A stretch of 64,000 nucleotides of DNA, taken from NCBI GenBank assembly GCA_014192625.1, contig BJHM01000002.1:148353-212352 (forward strand). The letters run 5' to 3'. The notes below the pieces were generated by a model. That model worked only from the letters and a program-made list of their open reading frames with translations, did not search any database and was not told the origin of the DNA. Both the position numbers and the translations under genes were made by a program. Origin of the DNA: Planctomycetota bacterium (lineage in GTDB: Bacteria; Planctomycetota; UBA1135; UBA2386). Positions 9,070-18,151 of this stretch are shown one piece after another. The stretch's first letter is position 1; every line of letters starts with the position of its first letter.

Positions 9070-11982
9070 ATGCAATTGCGATTTGTCAGCACCATAGCGC
9101 TAGTGGTTGGGTTGGCTGGGTTTACAGGCTGCTCTGGTGGCAGCAGCGCGAACTCGACTGGCTCGGCGGTAGCCTCTGGGGCAGCCTTCCGAGTGTTGTC
9201 GTGCAACCTAGGCTGCACCAGTACCGGCTGTCAGATTCAAGATATCGCCCAGAACTCGAGCATCATCATGACCTTTACCCGCGATTTGGATCCGCGCTGG
9301 GTAAACACCGCGACGATGCAATTTGTCACCGCGAGCGGCGAGCTCCCAATTGGTCAATACTTTGTGCGCGGGCCGGTGGTGGAGTTCGTGCCGGAGGTGC
9401 TGGTCGTTGGCACCCAAACCTTCTTCGGTTTTAAGCCCGGAGAGACATACAACCTGCGGTTGCCCGGCGGCGTTGGTGAGGCCAACTCGATCCGTTCGAC
9501 AGCCAGCGATTCACTCGCAGCTACATATTCCTGCACGCTCAATGTGACGCGAGGCATCATCGACCTGAACGGCGTCCCGCCGAGTGCCGTCATTACCTCG
9601 CCGACCGCGGTTGTCAATGTGCCGCGCAACATGGTAATCGTGCTCGAATTCAATGAACTACTCGACATCACGCCGTTCATCGGCACCTCGGGCAGTTCGA
9701 GCCCGGTGATCTACGCAGTGCGTCGCACCCGCGAGTTGAATGGCGTGCGTGAATGCAGCCCAAACTCAGCGCCGCAGGTGTTGCAGGGTGCGCCCACCGT
9801 GACTTTGGATGCCGCGCGCAGCGTTACCCTAGTTACGTTTCTGCCGCGCGATACCTTGCCAGGCAATACCTGTGTTGAGGTCACCGTTACGGGCAACGTT
9901 CGGGATCTTTCCGGCAGGGCTGCTGCCGTCCAGGTGTTTCAGTACATCACGGAACCAGCACAGCTCATCGACCAGGTTTATACGGAAGAATTTGATGACG
10001 CATCACAGCTTGATCGCGCTGCCTCGGCAGGCAGTTGGGGCGGTGGTGAAGCGGTATTTGGCCCGATTGGCGGCGACGGTCGTCACGGCACTTTTCGTGC
10101 CGATCTCGGGGTCCCCGATAGCGTGCCCGGCACCGATGGCCGACTTGTCTACACGATTAATACTGACAACACGATCGTGCCGGGCTCGAGCACGATCACT
10201 GGTCTGCCGATTGCCGTTACTGACGGCAACTTCTACTTCGACCAGATGGTTGTGCCAGTGAACGTGCGCCTCAAGTTTTCAGGCAATAGCCCGCCGCGAT
10301 TCCACGTGCGCGGCCGCCTCGAAGTGTTTGGCGTAATCGACCAGAAAGGGCTCGATCAGACGTTCTACGATCCGTCGTTTGCGTTTAGCACCCAAGGTTT
10401 CATTGCCCCGGGCCAAGATGGCAGTCTCGGCGGTGCCTTTGGCGGTCGCGGCGGCGCGGGCGCGACCGAGTCCACTGGTTTGGCTAACCCCGGTCAGATT
10501 AACGGCTTGAATGGGTCGGACTGCAGGGTCCTCAGCGGCCACGCATACGCGGGGCAGCGGGTCGGCAGTGCTGGTAAGGGCTCGCGCGCGTTCCCGGTCT
10601 CAGGTCTGACTACAGGCTTGGTCTTTGCAGCTACTACGGTCGCCTATGGTGTGCAGGCTGCGGCTGGCGGTGGTGGCGGTGGTTACTTCGTTGCTGGCGC
10701 TCCCGGGCGTGCGATCACCAACACGATGCCTGAGAATAACTCTACGTTCGGCTCGACTCTGTTTCCGCCGAGTCGCGGCTTCTTAGGACCGAATTCGTCC
10801 ATGCGAGTCAGCAGCACTGCCTTTGCTTCGGTGGTGCAGAAGGTGCAAAATACGGCCGCTACGCCAGCAACTGCGATTGTCTATGGCGCCAATGATGTGA
10901 CTGGCGAGGTCTATGTTGGTTTGGTGACGGGCACTTGGCTTGTCAATGATCCGATTTTGAGCCTCTCTGGAGTCCAGCTTGCGACCGTCACGGGCAACTT
11001 GCAGACCAACGCCGGCAATGCGTTTCCGGTGTTTCCCATACCTGCAGGGGCAAAGAGCACCCAGCACTTTCTGGTGGGCGGCTCGGGCGGCGGTGGCGGT
11101 GGCAGTCAGGCGACCTTTGCGCTGCGCGTCAGTAGCGCTTCGACGCCGATCGCCTGGGCCGCAGGTGCTGGCGGTGCTGGCGGCGGTGGCGCGATTGCGT
11201 TGTGCGCTGGCGATGAGCTGGTGATTGGTGCAAGCACACCTGCCGGTGCCCAGAATGCTCAGGTCACAGCCAAGGGCGGAAAGTGCTCGGCAGCGCCGCT
11301 CACGCCAGCCTCAGTATCCCAAGCCGCGCCAGGTGGTGGTGGCTCGGGCGGATCCGTCGTGCTGCAATCTGGCCGGGTCGCTAGCGTAATTGGCTTGGTC
11401 GAAGTTCTGGGTGGTGTCGGTGGCACGATCAATCGTTCAACACTGCAGGGGCCACCAGCCGGAGCAAACGTAAGCACCGAAGGTGGCACTGGTGCTGCGG
11501 GCTTCATCCGCCTTGAGCTCCCCGGTTCGCCGACGATTAGCGCGTTACCGAATGCTCTGCCACCAGCGACTAGCGTGAACGTGGCGCCGTTGACGGAGCA
11601 GGATGACCGTTCGGGATTCCGGTCCAATTTTATCTCGACCGGCCAGCCTTTTGGTCCCGAATATCTTCGCTACGAGATCGAAGCGCTGGTCGATGGTGTC
11701 CCAAGGACCTTCAGTGACGACCCTGCGGTTGGTCAGGCAGCCAGCTTTGGGGGGCCTTCGTTTGCGCCGATTGAGGCTCGCTTCCAGGCTGCGACGATGG
11801 ACCTGTTGACCAACCAGATTGAGGCAAACTCGATCCGTCCGTGGCGTGTCACCGTCCGCGCCAGCCAAGATCCAAGCCTCGCCGATGATGGCCTAAACTC
11901 ATTCCGTTACCAAATCGTGATTGATCGGTCGACTGGCCAGACAGTCGTGATCGATAAGGTCAAGGTGATCTATCGTGCCTGA
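9070..11982 (+). CDS. Large glycine-rich lipoprotein with Ig-like domains, copy 1
   Basis: A 970-residue exported lipoprotein. The signal peptide ends in a lipobox (GFTGC, Cys at about residue 24). Next come a Cys-rich motif (SCNLGCTSTGCQ), two bacterial Ig-like domains of the SbsA/Big_5 kind (cores near IIMTFTRDLDP and MVIVLEFNELLD, closing at RDLSGRA), a conserved GGDGRHGTF block, and several glycine runs (GGSGGGGGGS, AGAGGAGGGGA, GGGGSGGS). A C-terminal block starts at YLRYEIEALVDG. It would sit on the outer surface or outer membrane. The next gene is a paralogue with the same block order. Function is unknown; adhesion or envelope structure is a guess. Confidence 0.85.
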   Translation: MQLRFVSTIALVVGLAGFTGCSGGSSANSTGSAVASGAAFRVLSCNLGCTSTGCQIQDIAQNSSIIMTFTRDLDPRWVNTATMQFVTASGELPIGQYFVRGPVVEFVPEVLVVGTQTFFGFKPGETYNLRLPGGVGEANSIRSTASDSLAATYSCTLNVTRGIIDLNGVPPSAVITSPTAVVNVPRNMVIVLEFNELLDITPFIGTSGSSSPVIYAVRRTRELNGVRECSPNSAPQVLQGAPTVTLDAARSVTLVTFLPRDTLPGNTCVEVTVTGNVRDLSGRAAAVQVFQYITEPAQLIDQVYTEEFDDASQLDRAASAGSWGGGEAVFGPIGGDGRHGTFRADLGVPDSVPGTDGRLVYTINTDNTIVPGSSTITGLPIAVTDGNFYFDQMVVPVNVRLKFSGNSPPRFHVRGRLEVFGVIDQKGLDQTFYDPSFAFSTQGFIAPGQDGSLGGAFGGRGGAGATESTGLANPGQINGLNGSDCRVLSGHAYAGQRVGSAGKGSRAFPVSGLTTGLVFAATTVAYGVQAAAGGGGGGYFVAGAPGRAITNTMPENNSTFGSTLFPPSRGFLGPNSSMRVSSTAFASVVQKVQNTAATPATAIVYGANDVTGEVYVGLVTGTWLVNDPILSLSGVQLATVTGNLQTNAGNAFPVFPIPAGAKSTQHFLVGGSGGGGGGSQATFALRVSSASTPIAWAAGAGGAGGGGAIALCAGDELVIGASTPAGAQNAQVTAKGGKCSAAPLTPASVSQAAPGGGGSGGSVVLQSGRVASVIGLVEVLGGVGGTINRSTLQGPPAGANVSTEGGTGAAGFIRLELPGSPTISALPNALPPATSVNVAPLTEQDDRSGFRSNFISTGQPFGPEYLRYEIEALVDGVPRTFSDDPAVGQAASFGGPSFAPIEARFQAATMDLLTNQIEANSIRPWRVTVRASQDPSLADDGLNSFRYQIVIDRSTGQTVVIDKVKVIYRA

Positions 11983-12016
11983 TCTCATCAGCCAAGCCTC
12001 GCGCGAGCAATTCTCC

Positions 12017-14746
12017 ATGCACAAGCCAACACGTTTGTTGTTCATCAGCAGCCTGCTTGCCTCGATCCTCGCTAGCTGCTCAGGTGGGTCATCCGCAACC
12101 GGTTCTTCGGGGAATGCTGCCGCTGGCGCTGGCGCTGGTGGCCGCTGTGCCGATACCTCAAACTTCTGCCTGCTGTCCTGCGATCTCACCTGCGGCGCGA
12201 CTGGCTGCCAAGTCACGCAGGTGGCCGAGAACCAGCGCCTACAGTTTCGGTTCAGTCAGCCGATCGCTTTAGCCTCGGTCAGTGGCAGTAGTTTTTCGAT
12301 CCGCACGGCTCATGGCATCTCGCCGGATGGGCGGTTTGAAGTCAATAATCAAGCGATCACCTTTGTGCCCTCGATCAGCGTCACAAACGGCATCAGTTCG
12401 TTTGGTTTCCAGCGCAACGAGTCTTACATCCTGACATTGCCTGCCGGCGCGCAAGGTGTGCATTCCAGCAGCGGTGGTCTGTTGTCGCGTGAGTTTAGCT
12501 GCACCGTGACGGCCACGCTTGGCATCATCGACGAGGACAACGCGCCACCCCTTGCCTCTTTGTTTGCACCGCAAAATCAAAATGCCGCACCGGTGGATGC
12601 GACCTTCGTGCTGCGCTTTAGCGAAGTCATCGACACCGCGCCGTTGCTCGGTTCGCTGTCCGCTACGTCGCCGATTCGTTTCTTGCTCCGGCGTTCGCGA
12701 TTGGACCCTGTCACGCAGGTGAGGGTTTGCGACCAAAGTGGCGTTCCGATTGTGCTCGGGGGTATCCCGCGCATAGCGCTGGAGTTGGTCAACGGCCGCA
12801 ACGTGTCCACAGTCACCTTCAAGCCAAACGTAAACCTGCCGGGTTTCAGCTGTGTTCAGGTCCAAGTAACTTCGGATCTGCGCGATCTTTCAGGCAAACC
12901 AGCAGTCGCTGTTGAGTTTGCGGTGTTCACCGAATTCGCGCCGCAAAGTGACTTCACCTTCACCGAGTTGTTTGCTTCGCCACTGCGTTTTGACCCGGTC
13001 ATCTCGGGCGGCATCTGGAGCTCAGGAGCGCATCCTGCCGAGATCGGCGGCGATGGTCGCCACGGCAGCTTCGAAGCCACTCTTGGCACCACGATCAACA
13101 CTGGTATTTACGAGTGGAACACGGACAATTTTTCGATCCCAGCCAGCCGCACGCTCAATGGGCAAACAGCGACGATCACAGACGGCAAGTTCTTCTTCAC
13201 TGACTTCTTTTTGCCCGCCAACACGACGGTTCGCTTCATTGGCAACAATCCAGCACAGATCTTCGTGCGCGGCGAAGTCCAAATCGGTGGTCGCCTAGAG
13301 GCCAACGCAGCGGCGATGACGCTGTTTTCAAACCGCCAAACCAACAGTCTAACCACGGTGATTCCCGGCCAAGCAGGTGGTGCGGCAGGTGCTGGCGGCG
13401 GTAGCGGTGGCAAGGGTGGTGATCGCTGTCGCGGCACGGGCCCAACCTTGGTGAATGGCGTGCAAGCCGAGAATGGCGTATTTGGCGGCAATGCCAAAGT
13501 GTTGCTCGGTCACGCGTATGCGAACAACACGTTATTGACCGGCGGGCGCGGTTCGCCGCTGTTCCCAGCAGCCGGTCAAAGCACACTACTTGCGGGCTAC
13601 AACACGATCCAGACTGTCTACTACAGCGCAACGGCATCGGGTGGCGGTGGCGGTGGTTACATGAGCGCTGGCCTGTTTGGCTTAGTCACGACCCCGGGAC
13701 CGGCAGCAACCAATCCCGTAGGCCTCCAAATTTCAGGCACACCCAACCCGGGTGGTATTGCGTTTAGCCTGACGCCATTCCCGCCGCAGTCAAACTACCA
13801 ATCGTTGACCCATTACTTGGTGGGTGGTTCAGGTGGCGGCGGTGGCGGAAGTCACCCGCTATGGGCACTGCAATATCAGCCCTTGGCCCCAAGTAACCCA
13901 TGGGTTGCTGGTGCTGGTGGTTCGGGTGGCGGTGGCGCATACGCGTTGCGTGCCGGTGGCACGGTGAGTGTTTTGAGCACCGGGGTGCTTGAGGCAAAGG
14001 GTGGCACCGGCGTTCAGTTTAAAGGTGATGATCCCAACACGCCGACTGTGGAAGCGCCTAACTTTCCCACCAATAACTACGGCGTAGCTTCGCCTGGCGG
14101 TGGTGGTTCTGGCGGCAGCATGCTGCTCCAGTCGAGCCGCGCCATCAGCATGCTTGGCCGCATCGACTCCAGTGGCGGAGGTGGCAGCGTGACGGGCGGC
14201 TGGGCCACAAGCTCGGTGACCCCAAACATCGTCTCCACAGGTGGCCGAGGCTCGGACGGCTTTTATCGCATCGAGGCACTGCGCGGGGCGGCGGTCACGG
14301 TTACACCGGCCGGCGCGATGATACCCGTTTATTCCGCTTCAACCAACCTAGGCGAGCTCGTGGACCGCGACGCATTCGTTGGCTGCGCCTCGACCTACCG
14401 GAACAGCAGCCTCGTGTTCCCGCCAGATTGGCTGCGCTACGAACTCGTGGTCGAATTAAACGGCGTATCCCAGCTCTACTCTGACGACCCTTCGGTCCCT
14501 TCACTGGGCCCGGCTGACAACTCGCTCGTGCCAGTGAGAGTGAGCTTTCAAGGGACGCGATTCAACACGGCGAATGGTTTGGCAGAGCCTGGCTCCCAGG
14601 GGCCGTGGCGCGATTTCGTCAACCTCAATCAAGGGCCAAGCATCAACAACGACGGTGCGACCGGCTTCCGCTTTCAGTTGATCTTCAACCGCGGGTCGTA
14701 TCCGGGCGCAGTGGTCACTCGCTGCTCGGTTTTTGCCCGCGGCTGA
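12017..14746 (+). CDS. Large glycine-rich lipoprotein with Ig-like domains, copy 2
   Basis: A 909-residue paralogue of the preceding gene. It keeps the same order: lipobox (LASC), the Cys-rich SCDLTCGATGCQ motif, two Ig-like domains (second near ATFVLRFSEVID, closing RDLSGKP), GGDGRHGSF, glycine runs (GGSGGGGGGS, AGAGGSGGGGA, GGGGSGGS) and a C-terminal WLRYELVVELNG block. The ATG at 12017 gives a standard signal peptide; the open frame from 11975 overlaps the previous stop and would add 14 non-signal residues. The 34-base gap suggests a two-gene operon formed by tandem duplication. Role unknown. Confidence 0.85.
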   Translation: MHKPTRLLFISSLLASILASCSGGSSATGSSGNAAAGAGAGGRCADTSNFCLLSCDLTCGATGCQVTQVAENQRLQFRFSQPIALASVSGSSFSIRTAHGISPDGRFEVNNQAITFVPSISVTNGISSFGFQRNESYILTLPAGAQGVHSSSGGLLSREFSCTVTATLGIIDEDNAPPLASLFAPQNQNAAPVDATFVLRFSEVIDTAPLLGSLSATSPIRFLLRRSRLDPVTQVRVCDQSGVPIVLGGIPRIALELVNGRNVSTVTFKPNVNLPGFSCVQVQVTSDLRDLSGKPAVAVEFAVFTEFAPQSDFTFTELFASPLRFDPVISGGIWSSGAHPAEIGGDGRHGSFEATLGTTINTGIYEWNTDNFSIPASRTLNGQTATITDGKFFFTDFFLPANTTVRFIGNNPAQIFVRGEVQIGGRLEANAAAMTLFSNRQTNSLTTVIPGQAGGAAGAGGGSGGKGGDRCRGTGPTLVNGVQAENGVFGGNAKVLLGHAYANNTLLTGGRGSPLFPAAGQSTLLAGYNTIQTVYYSATASGGGGGGYMSAGLFGLVTTPGPAATNPVGLQISGTPNPGGIAFSLTPFPPQSNYQSLTHYLVGGSGGGGGGSHPLWALQYQPLAPSNPWVAGAGGSGGGGAYALRAGGTVSVLSTGVLEAKGGTGVQFKGDDPNTPTVEAPNFPTNNYGVASPGGGGSGGSMLLQSSRAISMLGRIDSSGGGGSVTGGWATSSVTPNIVSTGGRGSDGFYRIEALRGAAVTVTPAGAMIPVYSASTNLGELVDRDAFVGCASTYRNSSLVFPPDWLRYELVVELNGVSQLYSDDPSVPSLGPADNSLVPVRVSFQGTRFNTANGLAEPGSQGPWRDFVNLNQGPSINNDGATGFRFQLIFNRGSYPGAVVTRCSVFARG

Positions 14747-14756
14747 CCCGCCCTCT

Positions 14757-14781
14757 GTGTGCTCGCTTCGTGCGAGCGCAC
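14757..14781 (+). terminator. Hairpin after the lipoprotein pair, possible terminator
   Basis: Arms GTGTGCTCGC (14757-14766) and GCGAGCGCAC (14772-14781) pair over ten positions with one G-U and close a TTCGT loop. It starts ten bases after the stop. There is no run of T afterwards, so it may stabilise the mRNA end or need Rho. Confidence 0.5.
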
Positions 14782-14802
14782 ACTTCCTAGCTTGCGACTC
14801 GC

Positions 14803-15999
14803 ATGAACAAGTTGCGCGCTCGCCATGTGTTCCTCGGCGCGCGCGGCTTTCTGTCGCCTGGCGAGATCCAGTGGGATCAGCGCGGCATCATTGTTTCGGT
14901 GCGGAAGGCGCGCGGCAATGTGGAAGACCTTGTGGTGCTGCCTGGCCTCGTCGATGCCCACGTGCACCTGCAGACGGACCCGCTGCCAAAGATCGAGCGT
15001 CATTTTTTGTCTTGGGTGCGCGCCGTCTTAGCGGCACGCAATGGCCGAAGCAAATCGGCTGACGTTGCTGCGGCCACGCAGTCCCTGCGCACTCTGCTTG
15101 CTTCCGGCACGACTGCGGTGGGCGAGATCGACAGCACTGGGTTGAGTCCACGGGCACTTGGCCGTGTGCCGCTGGTGGGGCGCTGCTATCAGGAGCTGAC
15201 CGGCTTCCATCTCGACTCTGATGGCGCTGTGGCGCGGATCGCAGAGCGTGCTTTTGCAGCGAGCAATCACTGCTTGGCTGGGTTGTCGCCGCACGCACCC
15301 TACTCAGCCTCTGCCGCGCTGATCCGCACGGCGGCAAAACAACGTTGCCACCTCGCCATTCACTGCGCGGAGGTTCCGGAGGAGCAGCAGTTCTTGCGTC
15401 ATGGGTGCGGCCCGTTTGCCGAACTGCTAGCGCAGCTTGGCCGGCTGCCAGCGGGCTATCGTCCACCAGGCGTGGGGGCGGTGCGATATCTGCATTCGTT
15501 AGGCGTGCTCGGGCCGCGCACCCAACTCATCCATTGCCAAGAGCTCGAACGTGGCGACCTTGGCATCCTCGCAGCAACGCGTTCGCCGATCGTGGTCTGT
15601 CCGGGCACCATCGAATGGTTTTTGCGCACACCGCCGCCAGTGCCGGTCTGGTTGAAGGCTGGCCTCGAAGTGGCAATCGGCACCGACTCGCGCGCCAGCA
15701 ACACCGAACTGTCGATGCGGCGAGAGCTATCGCGCGCCGCGAACTTTTGGCCAACCCTTGCGCCGGCCACTCTGCTGCAAATGGCAACGTTGCATGGTGC
15801 GCGCAGCCTCGGTCGAAGCGATCACGGCCGGATTGGGCGCACCGCGCGGGCCGATTTTTGTGCCATCGCTGCTTTTACGGATCACCCCGGTCAGACTCTA
15901 GCCGCCTTTGTGCATGGCGAAGCGCCGATCGCTGGGGTGTGGCTTGGCGGCATACGACAGCACAGGCATCGTGTTGAGCCTAGGGCGCACGGCCCTTAG
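14803..15999 (+). CDS. Amidohydrolase of the chlorohydrolase / MTA-SAH deaminase type
   Basis: A 398-residue metallo-dependent hydrolase. Visible features are DAHVHL (metal His-x-His), SPHAPYS, HCAE (third His), HCQE (fourth position) and GTDSRASN (metal Asp), in the order seen in cytoplasmic deaminases of 5'-methylthioadenosine, S-adenosylhomocysteine or related purines and triazines. The N-terminal beta-sandwich strand (VVLPGLVDAHVH) is standard. It is close to the DHH phosphoesterase and may share nucleotide salvage context. Family is secure, substrate is not; futalosine-type deaminases are another option. Confidence 0.82.
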   Translation: MNKLRARHVFLGARGFLSPGEIQWDQRGIIVSVRKARGNVEDLVVLPGLVDAHVHLQTDPLPKIERHFLSWVRAVLAARNGRSKSADVAAATQSLRTLLASGTTAVGEIDSTGLSPRALGRVPLVGRCYQELTGFHLDSDGAVARIAERAFAASNHCLAGLSPHAPYSASAALIRTAAKQRCHLAIHCAEVPEEQQFLRHGCGPFAELLAQLGRLPAGYRPPGVGAVRYLHSLGVLGPRTQLIHCQELERGDLGILAATRSPIVVCPGTIEWFLRTPPPVPVWLKAGLEVAIGTDSRASNTELSMRRELSRAANFWPTLAPATLLQMATLHGARSLGRSDHGRIGRTARADFCAIAAFTDHPGQTLAAFVHGEAPIAGVWLGGIRQHRHRVEPRAHGP

Positions 16000-16057
16000 A
16001 GTGGCAGGGACTTCCGCAAGCCTGATATCTGGGTAGGGGAACAACCAAGAGCCGCCG

Positions 16058-17044
16058 ATGAACTTTGTCGAACTGATCCGCTCGCAGCAGGGTTTTCTGC
16101 TGACTGGGCATGAGCGGCCGGACGGCGATTGCCTCGGTGCCGAAGTTGCGCTCTTCCATTTGCTGAAGGCCCTTGGCAAGGATGTGGTGATCGTCAATCC
16201 CGATCCGATCACGAAGACGCACGACTTCCTGACGCGCCACACGCCGTTCCAAACCGTGAACAAACAGCAGCCGCTGCCACCGTTTGGCGTTGCTGTGCTG
16301 CTTGATTGTTGTCAGTTGTCCAGGCTCGGCGAGCTTGGACCGCGCATTCGCAACAGTGGCGCCGTGATTGCAGTGATAGACCACCATGTCGGCAGCGATC
16401 GCGCCGATGGCCAGGTTTGTTACGTCGATTCGACCGCGGCCGCCACTGGCGCTTTGGTGCGCAGGCTCTATCGCGAGTTCGGTGTGCCGCTGCAGTTGCC
16501 GGCTGCCGAGGGCGTGTTTTTATCGCTGGTCTCGGACACCGGTTGGTTTCGATACTCCAACACGGACGTTGAAGTGCTCTCGCTCGCCGCGGAGTTGATT
16601 GGTCTTGGTGTCAACTCGAGCGTGATCTACGACCACATCTATCGCCGTATGCATCCCGAGTCGGTCGAGATCTTGGTGGCGGCTCTGGGTCGTCATAAAA
16701 AGTGCCTTGGTGGGAAGCTCGCCATGGTTTGCCTTGATCGCAATTTGGCAGATCACGCGAGTCGGATCGACTTCGATACGGATGCGGTCATCGATCCGCT
16801 GCGATCGCTAGAAGGCGTGGAAGTGGTCGCCATTTTGAAAGAACGGTTTGACGGCGCGATCCGGTTATCGCTGCGCGCCAAGGGCGATGTCGATGTGCAA
16901 AGCATTGCGGCTGCGTTTGGCGGCGGTGGTCATCGCAAAGCTGCCGGTGCTTCGATCGCTATGTCGCTCAGCGACGCAGCCTTGGCGGTCGAGGAGCAGG
17001 CGCGTAAGGCGATCGAGGCCGTGTTTGCAAAGGAGCGTGTGTGA
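16058..17044 (+). CDS. nrnA: DHH-family phosphoesterase (NrnA-like oligoribonuclease / pAp phosphatase)
   Basis: A 328-residue cytoplasmic phosphoesterase. The DHH domain shows HERPDGDCLGA, LLDCCQ and the signature DHH followed by YVDSTAAATGALV; the C-terminal DHHA1 domain carries GGGGHRKAAGA. NrnA-type enzymes finish RNA decay by degrading very short oligoribonucleotides and hydrolyse 3'-phosphoadenosine 5'-phosphate. Length and motif order fit this subgroup rather than RecJ or CdaA-linked GdpP. Its TGA overlaps the GTG of the following metallophosphoesterase, so both are coupled. Confidence 0.88.
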   Translation: MNFVELIRSQQGFLLTGHERPDGDCLGAEVALFHLLKALGKDVVIVNPDPITKTHDFLTRHTPFQTVNKQQPLPPFGVAVLLDCCQLSRLGELGPRIRNSGAVIAVIDHHVGSDRADGQVCYVDSTAAATGALVRRLYREFGVPLQLPAAEGVFLSLVSDTGWFRYSNTDVEVLSLAAELIGLGVNSSVIYDHIYRRMHPESVEILVAALGRHKKCLGGKLAMVCLDRNLADHASRIDFDTDAVIDPLRSLEGVEVVAILKERFDGAIRLSLRAKGDVDVQSIAAAFGGGGHRKAAGASIAMSLSDAALAVEEQARKAIEAVFAKERV

Positions 17045-17790
17045 CCGCGTTTGCAGTCATCTCCGACTTGCACGCAAATCTTGAAGCTGTCGAGGCCGTA
17101 TTTCATCGCATCGAACAACTTGGCATCCGCGAGACGGTCTGTCTCGGCGATGTCGTCGGCTATGGCGCGGACCCTGGCCCGACGACGCGGTTGGTGATGC
17201 AGCACTGCAAGTGGACGATCAAGGGGAACCATGATTGGGGCCTGTTCCATGGTGCCGAGGACTTCAACCCACTCGCCCGCGACGCGCTCATGTTCACGCG
17301 GCGCAAGCTGCAACCATCGGTGTTCACGCCCGGCCGAAGGGCTGCGTGGCAGTTCTTGCGGGATCTGCCGGAACGCCGCGAAGATTTTGGCTATCTGTTT
17401 TGCCATGGCTCACCGCGCGACCCGGTCATGGAGTACATGCTGAAGAGCGACGGCTTTCTGGATCCGGAGAAGATGTCCCAGAACTTCCAGCGCATCGACA
17501 GCCCGTGCTTCATTGGCCACACGCATTGGCCAGGCATCCATCGACCGGACTTTCGCTTCTCGCATGCCACGGATGAGCAGTGCGAGTTTGTCATTGCAGG
17601 GCCATGTATCGTCAACGTCGGCAGTGTCGGCCAACCGCGAGATGGCGACCCACGCGCATCGTTTGCGATCGTCTACGACGGCCGCGTTGAGATTCATCGG
17701 GTGGCCTACGACTTCCGCGCCACGCAAGCCAAGATTCTCGCCGCCGGCCTCCATCCGGCGCTGGCCGAACGCCTAGCGCGCGGCAAATGA
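17041..17790 (+). CDS. Calcineurin-like metallophosphoesterase (YfcE/MJ0936-like)
   Basis: A 249-residue two-metal phosphoesterase starting at GTG inside the previous stop codon. Motifs in order are DLHAN, GDVVGYG, GNHDWG, CHGSP and GHTHWP, all metal-binding signatures. The protein is of the short single-domain type acting on phosphodiesters or phosphoproteins. It is coupled to nrnA upstream (4-base overlap) and cutA downstream (ATGA overlap), so it belongs to a housekeeping operon. Substrate not deducible. Confidence 0.88.
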   Translation: MTAFAVISDLHANLEAVEAVFHRIEQLGIRETVCLGDVVGYGADPGPTTRLVMQHCKWTIKGNHDWGLFHGAEDFNPLARDALMFTRRKLQPSVFTPGRRAAWQFLRDLPERREDFGYLFCHGSPRDPVMEYMLKSDGFLDPEKMSQNFQRIDSPCFIGHTHWPGIHRPDFRFSHATDEQCEFVIAGPCIVNVGSVGQPRDGDPRASFAIVYDGRVEIHRVAYDFRATQAKILAAGLHPALAERLARGK

Positions 17791-18149
17791 ACGTGGCAAC
17801 GGAGTCCTTCGATGTGGTCCTCGTGCTTTGCACGGCGAAAGCAGTCGGCGGGCCGGGCGAACTCGGCGCGCGCGAGATCGCAGCGACGTTGGTCAATGAG
17901 CGACTGTGCGCCTGCGTCTCCTCGGTCCCGCAAGTGGCGAGCTGCTACCGTTGGGAGGGCGAGCTGCTGCATGTTGAGGAGACGCTCTTCATGATCAAGA
18001 CGACCCGCGCTGCCCTGCAGGCATTGCAAAGTCGATTGCTTTCACTGCATCCGTATGAGGTGCCTGAGTTTCTCGTCATCCCGGTCGTGGCTGGCCTACC
18101 GGGATACCTGCAGTGGGTCACGGAATCTGTCGAGCGGGAGGTGCGGTAA
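17787..18149 (+). CDS. cutA: CutA1 family divalent-ion tolerance protein
   Basis: A 120-residue trimeric ferredoxin-like protein. Diagnostic stretches are LVNERLCACVS, CYRWEGELLHVEETLFMIKT and HPYEVPEFL. It is slightly longer than most CutA proteins because of an insertion after VLCTAK. CutA is linked to copper/divalent-cation tolerance but its molecular role is unsettled. ATG overlaps the previous stop; the SLC13 gene starts two bases after its TAA. Confidence 0.9.
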   Translation: MNVATESFDVVLVLCTAKAVGGPGELGAREIAATLVNERLCACVSSVPQVASCYRWEGELLHVEETLFMIKTTRAALQALQSRLLSLHPYEVPEFLVIPVVAGLPGYLQWVTESVEREVR

Positions 18150-18151
18150 CG

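Noticed and set aside
9070..14746. PE-PGRS-like mycobacterial proteins, suggested by the glycine runs.
   Set aside because: Lipobox, Ig-like domains and absence of PE/PPE N-termini place them as unrelated lipoproteins.
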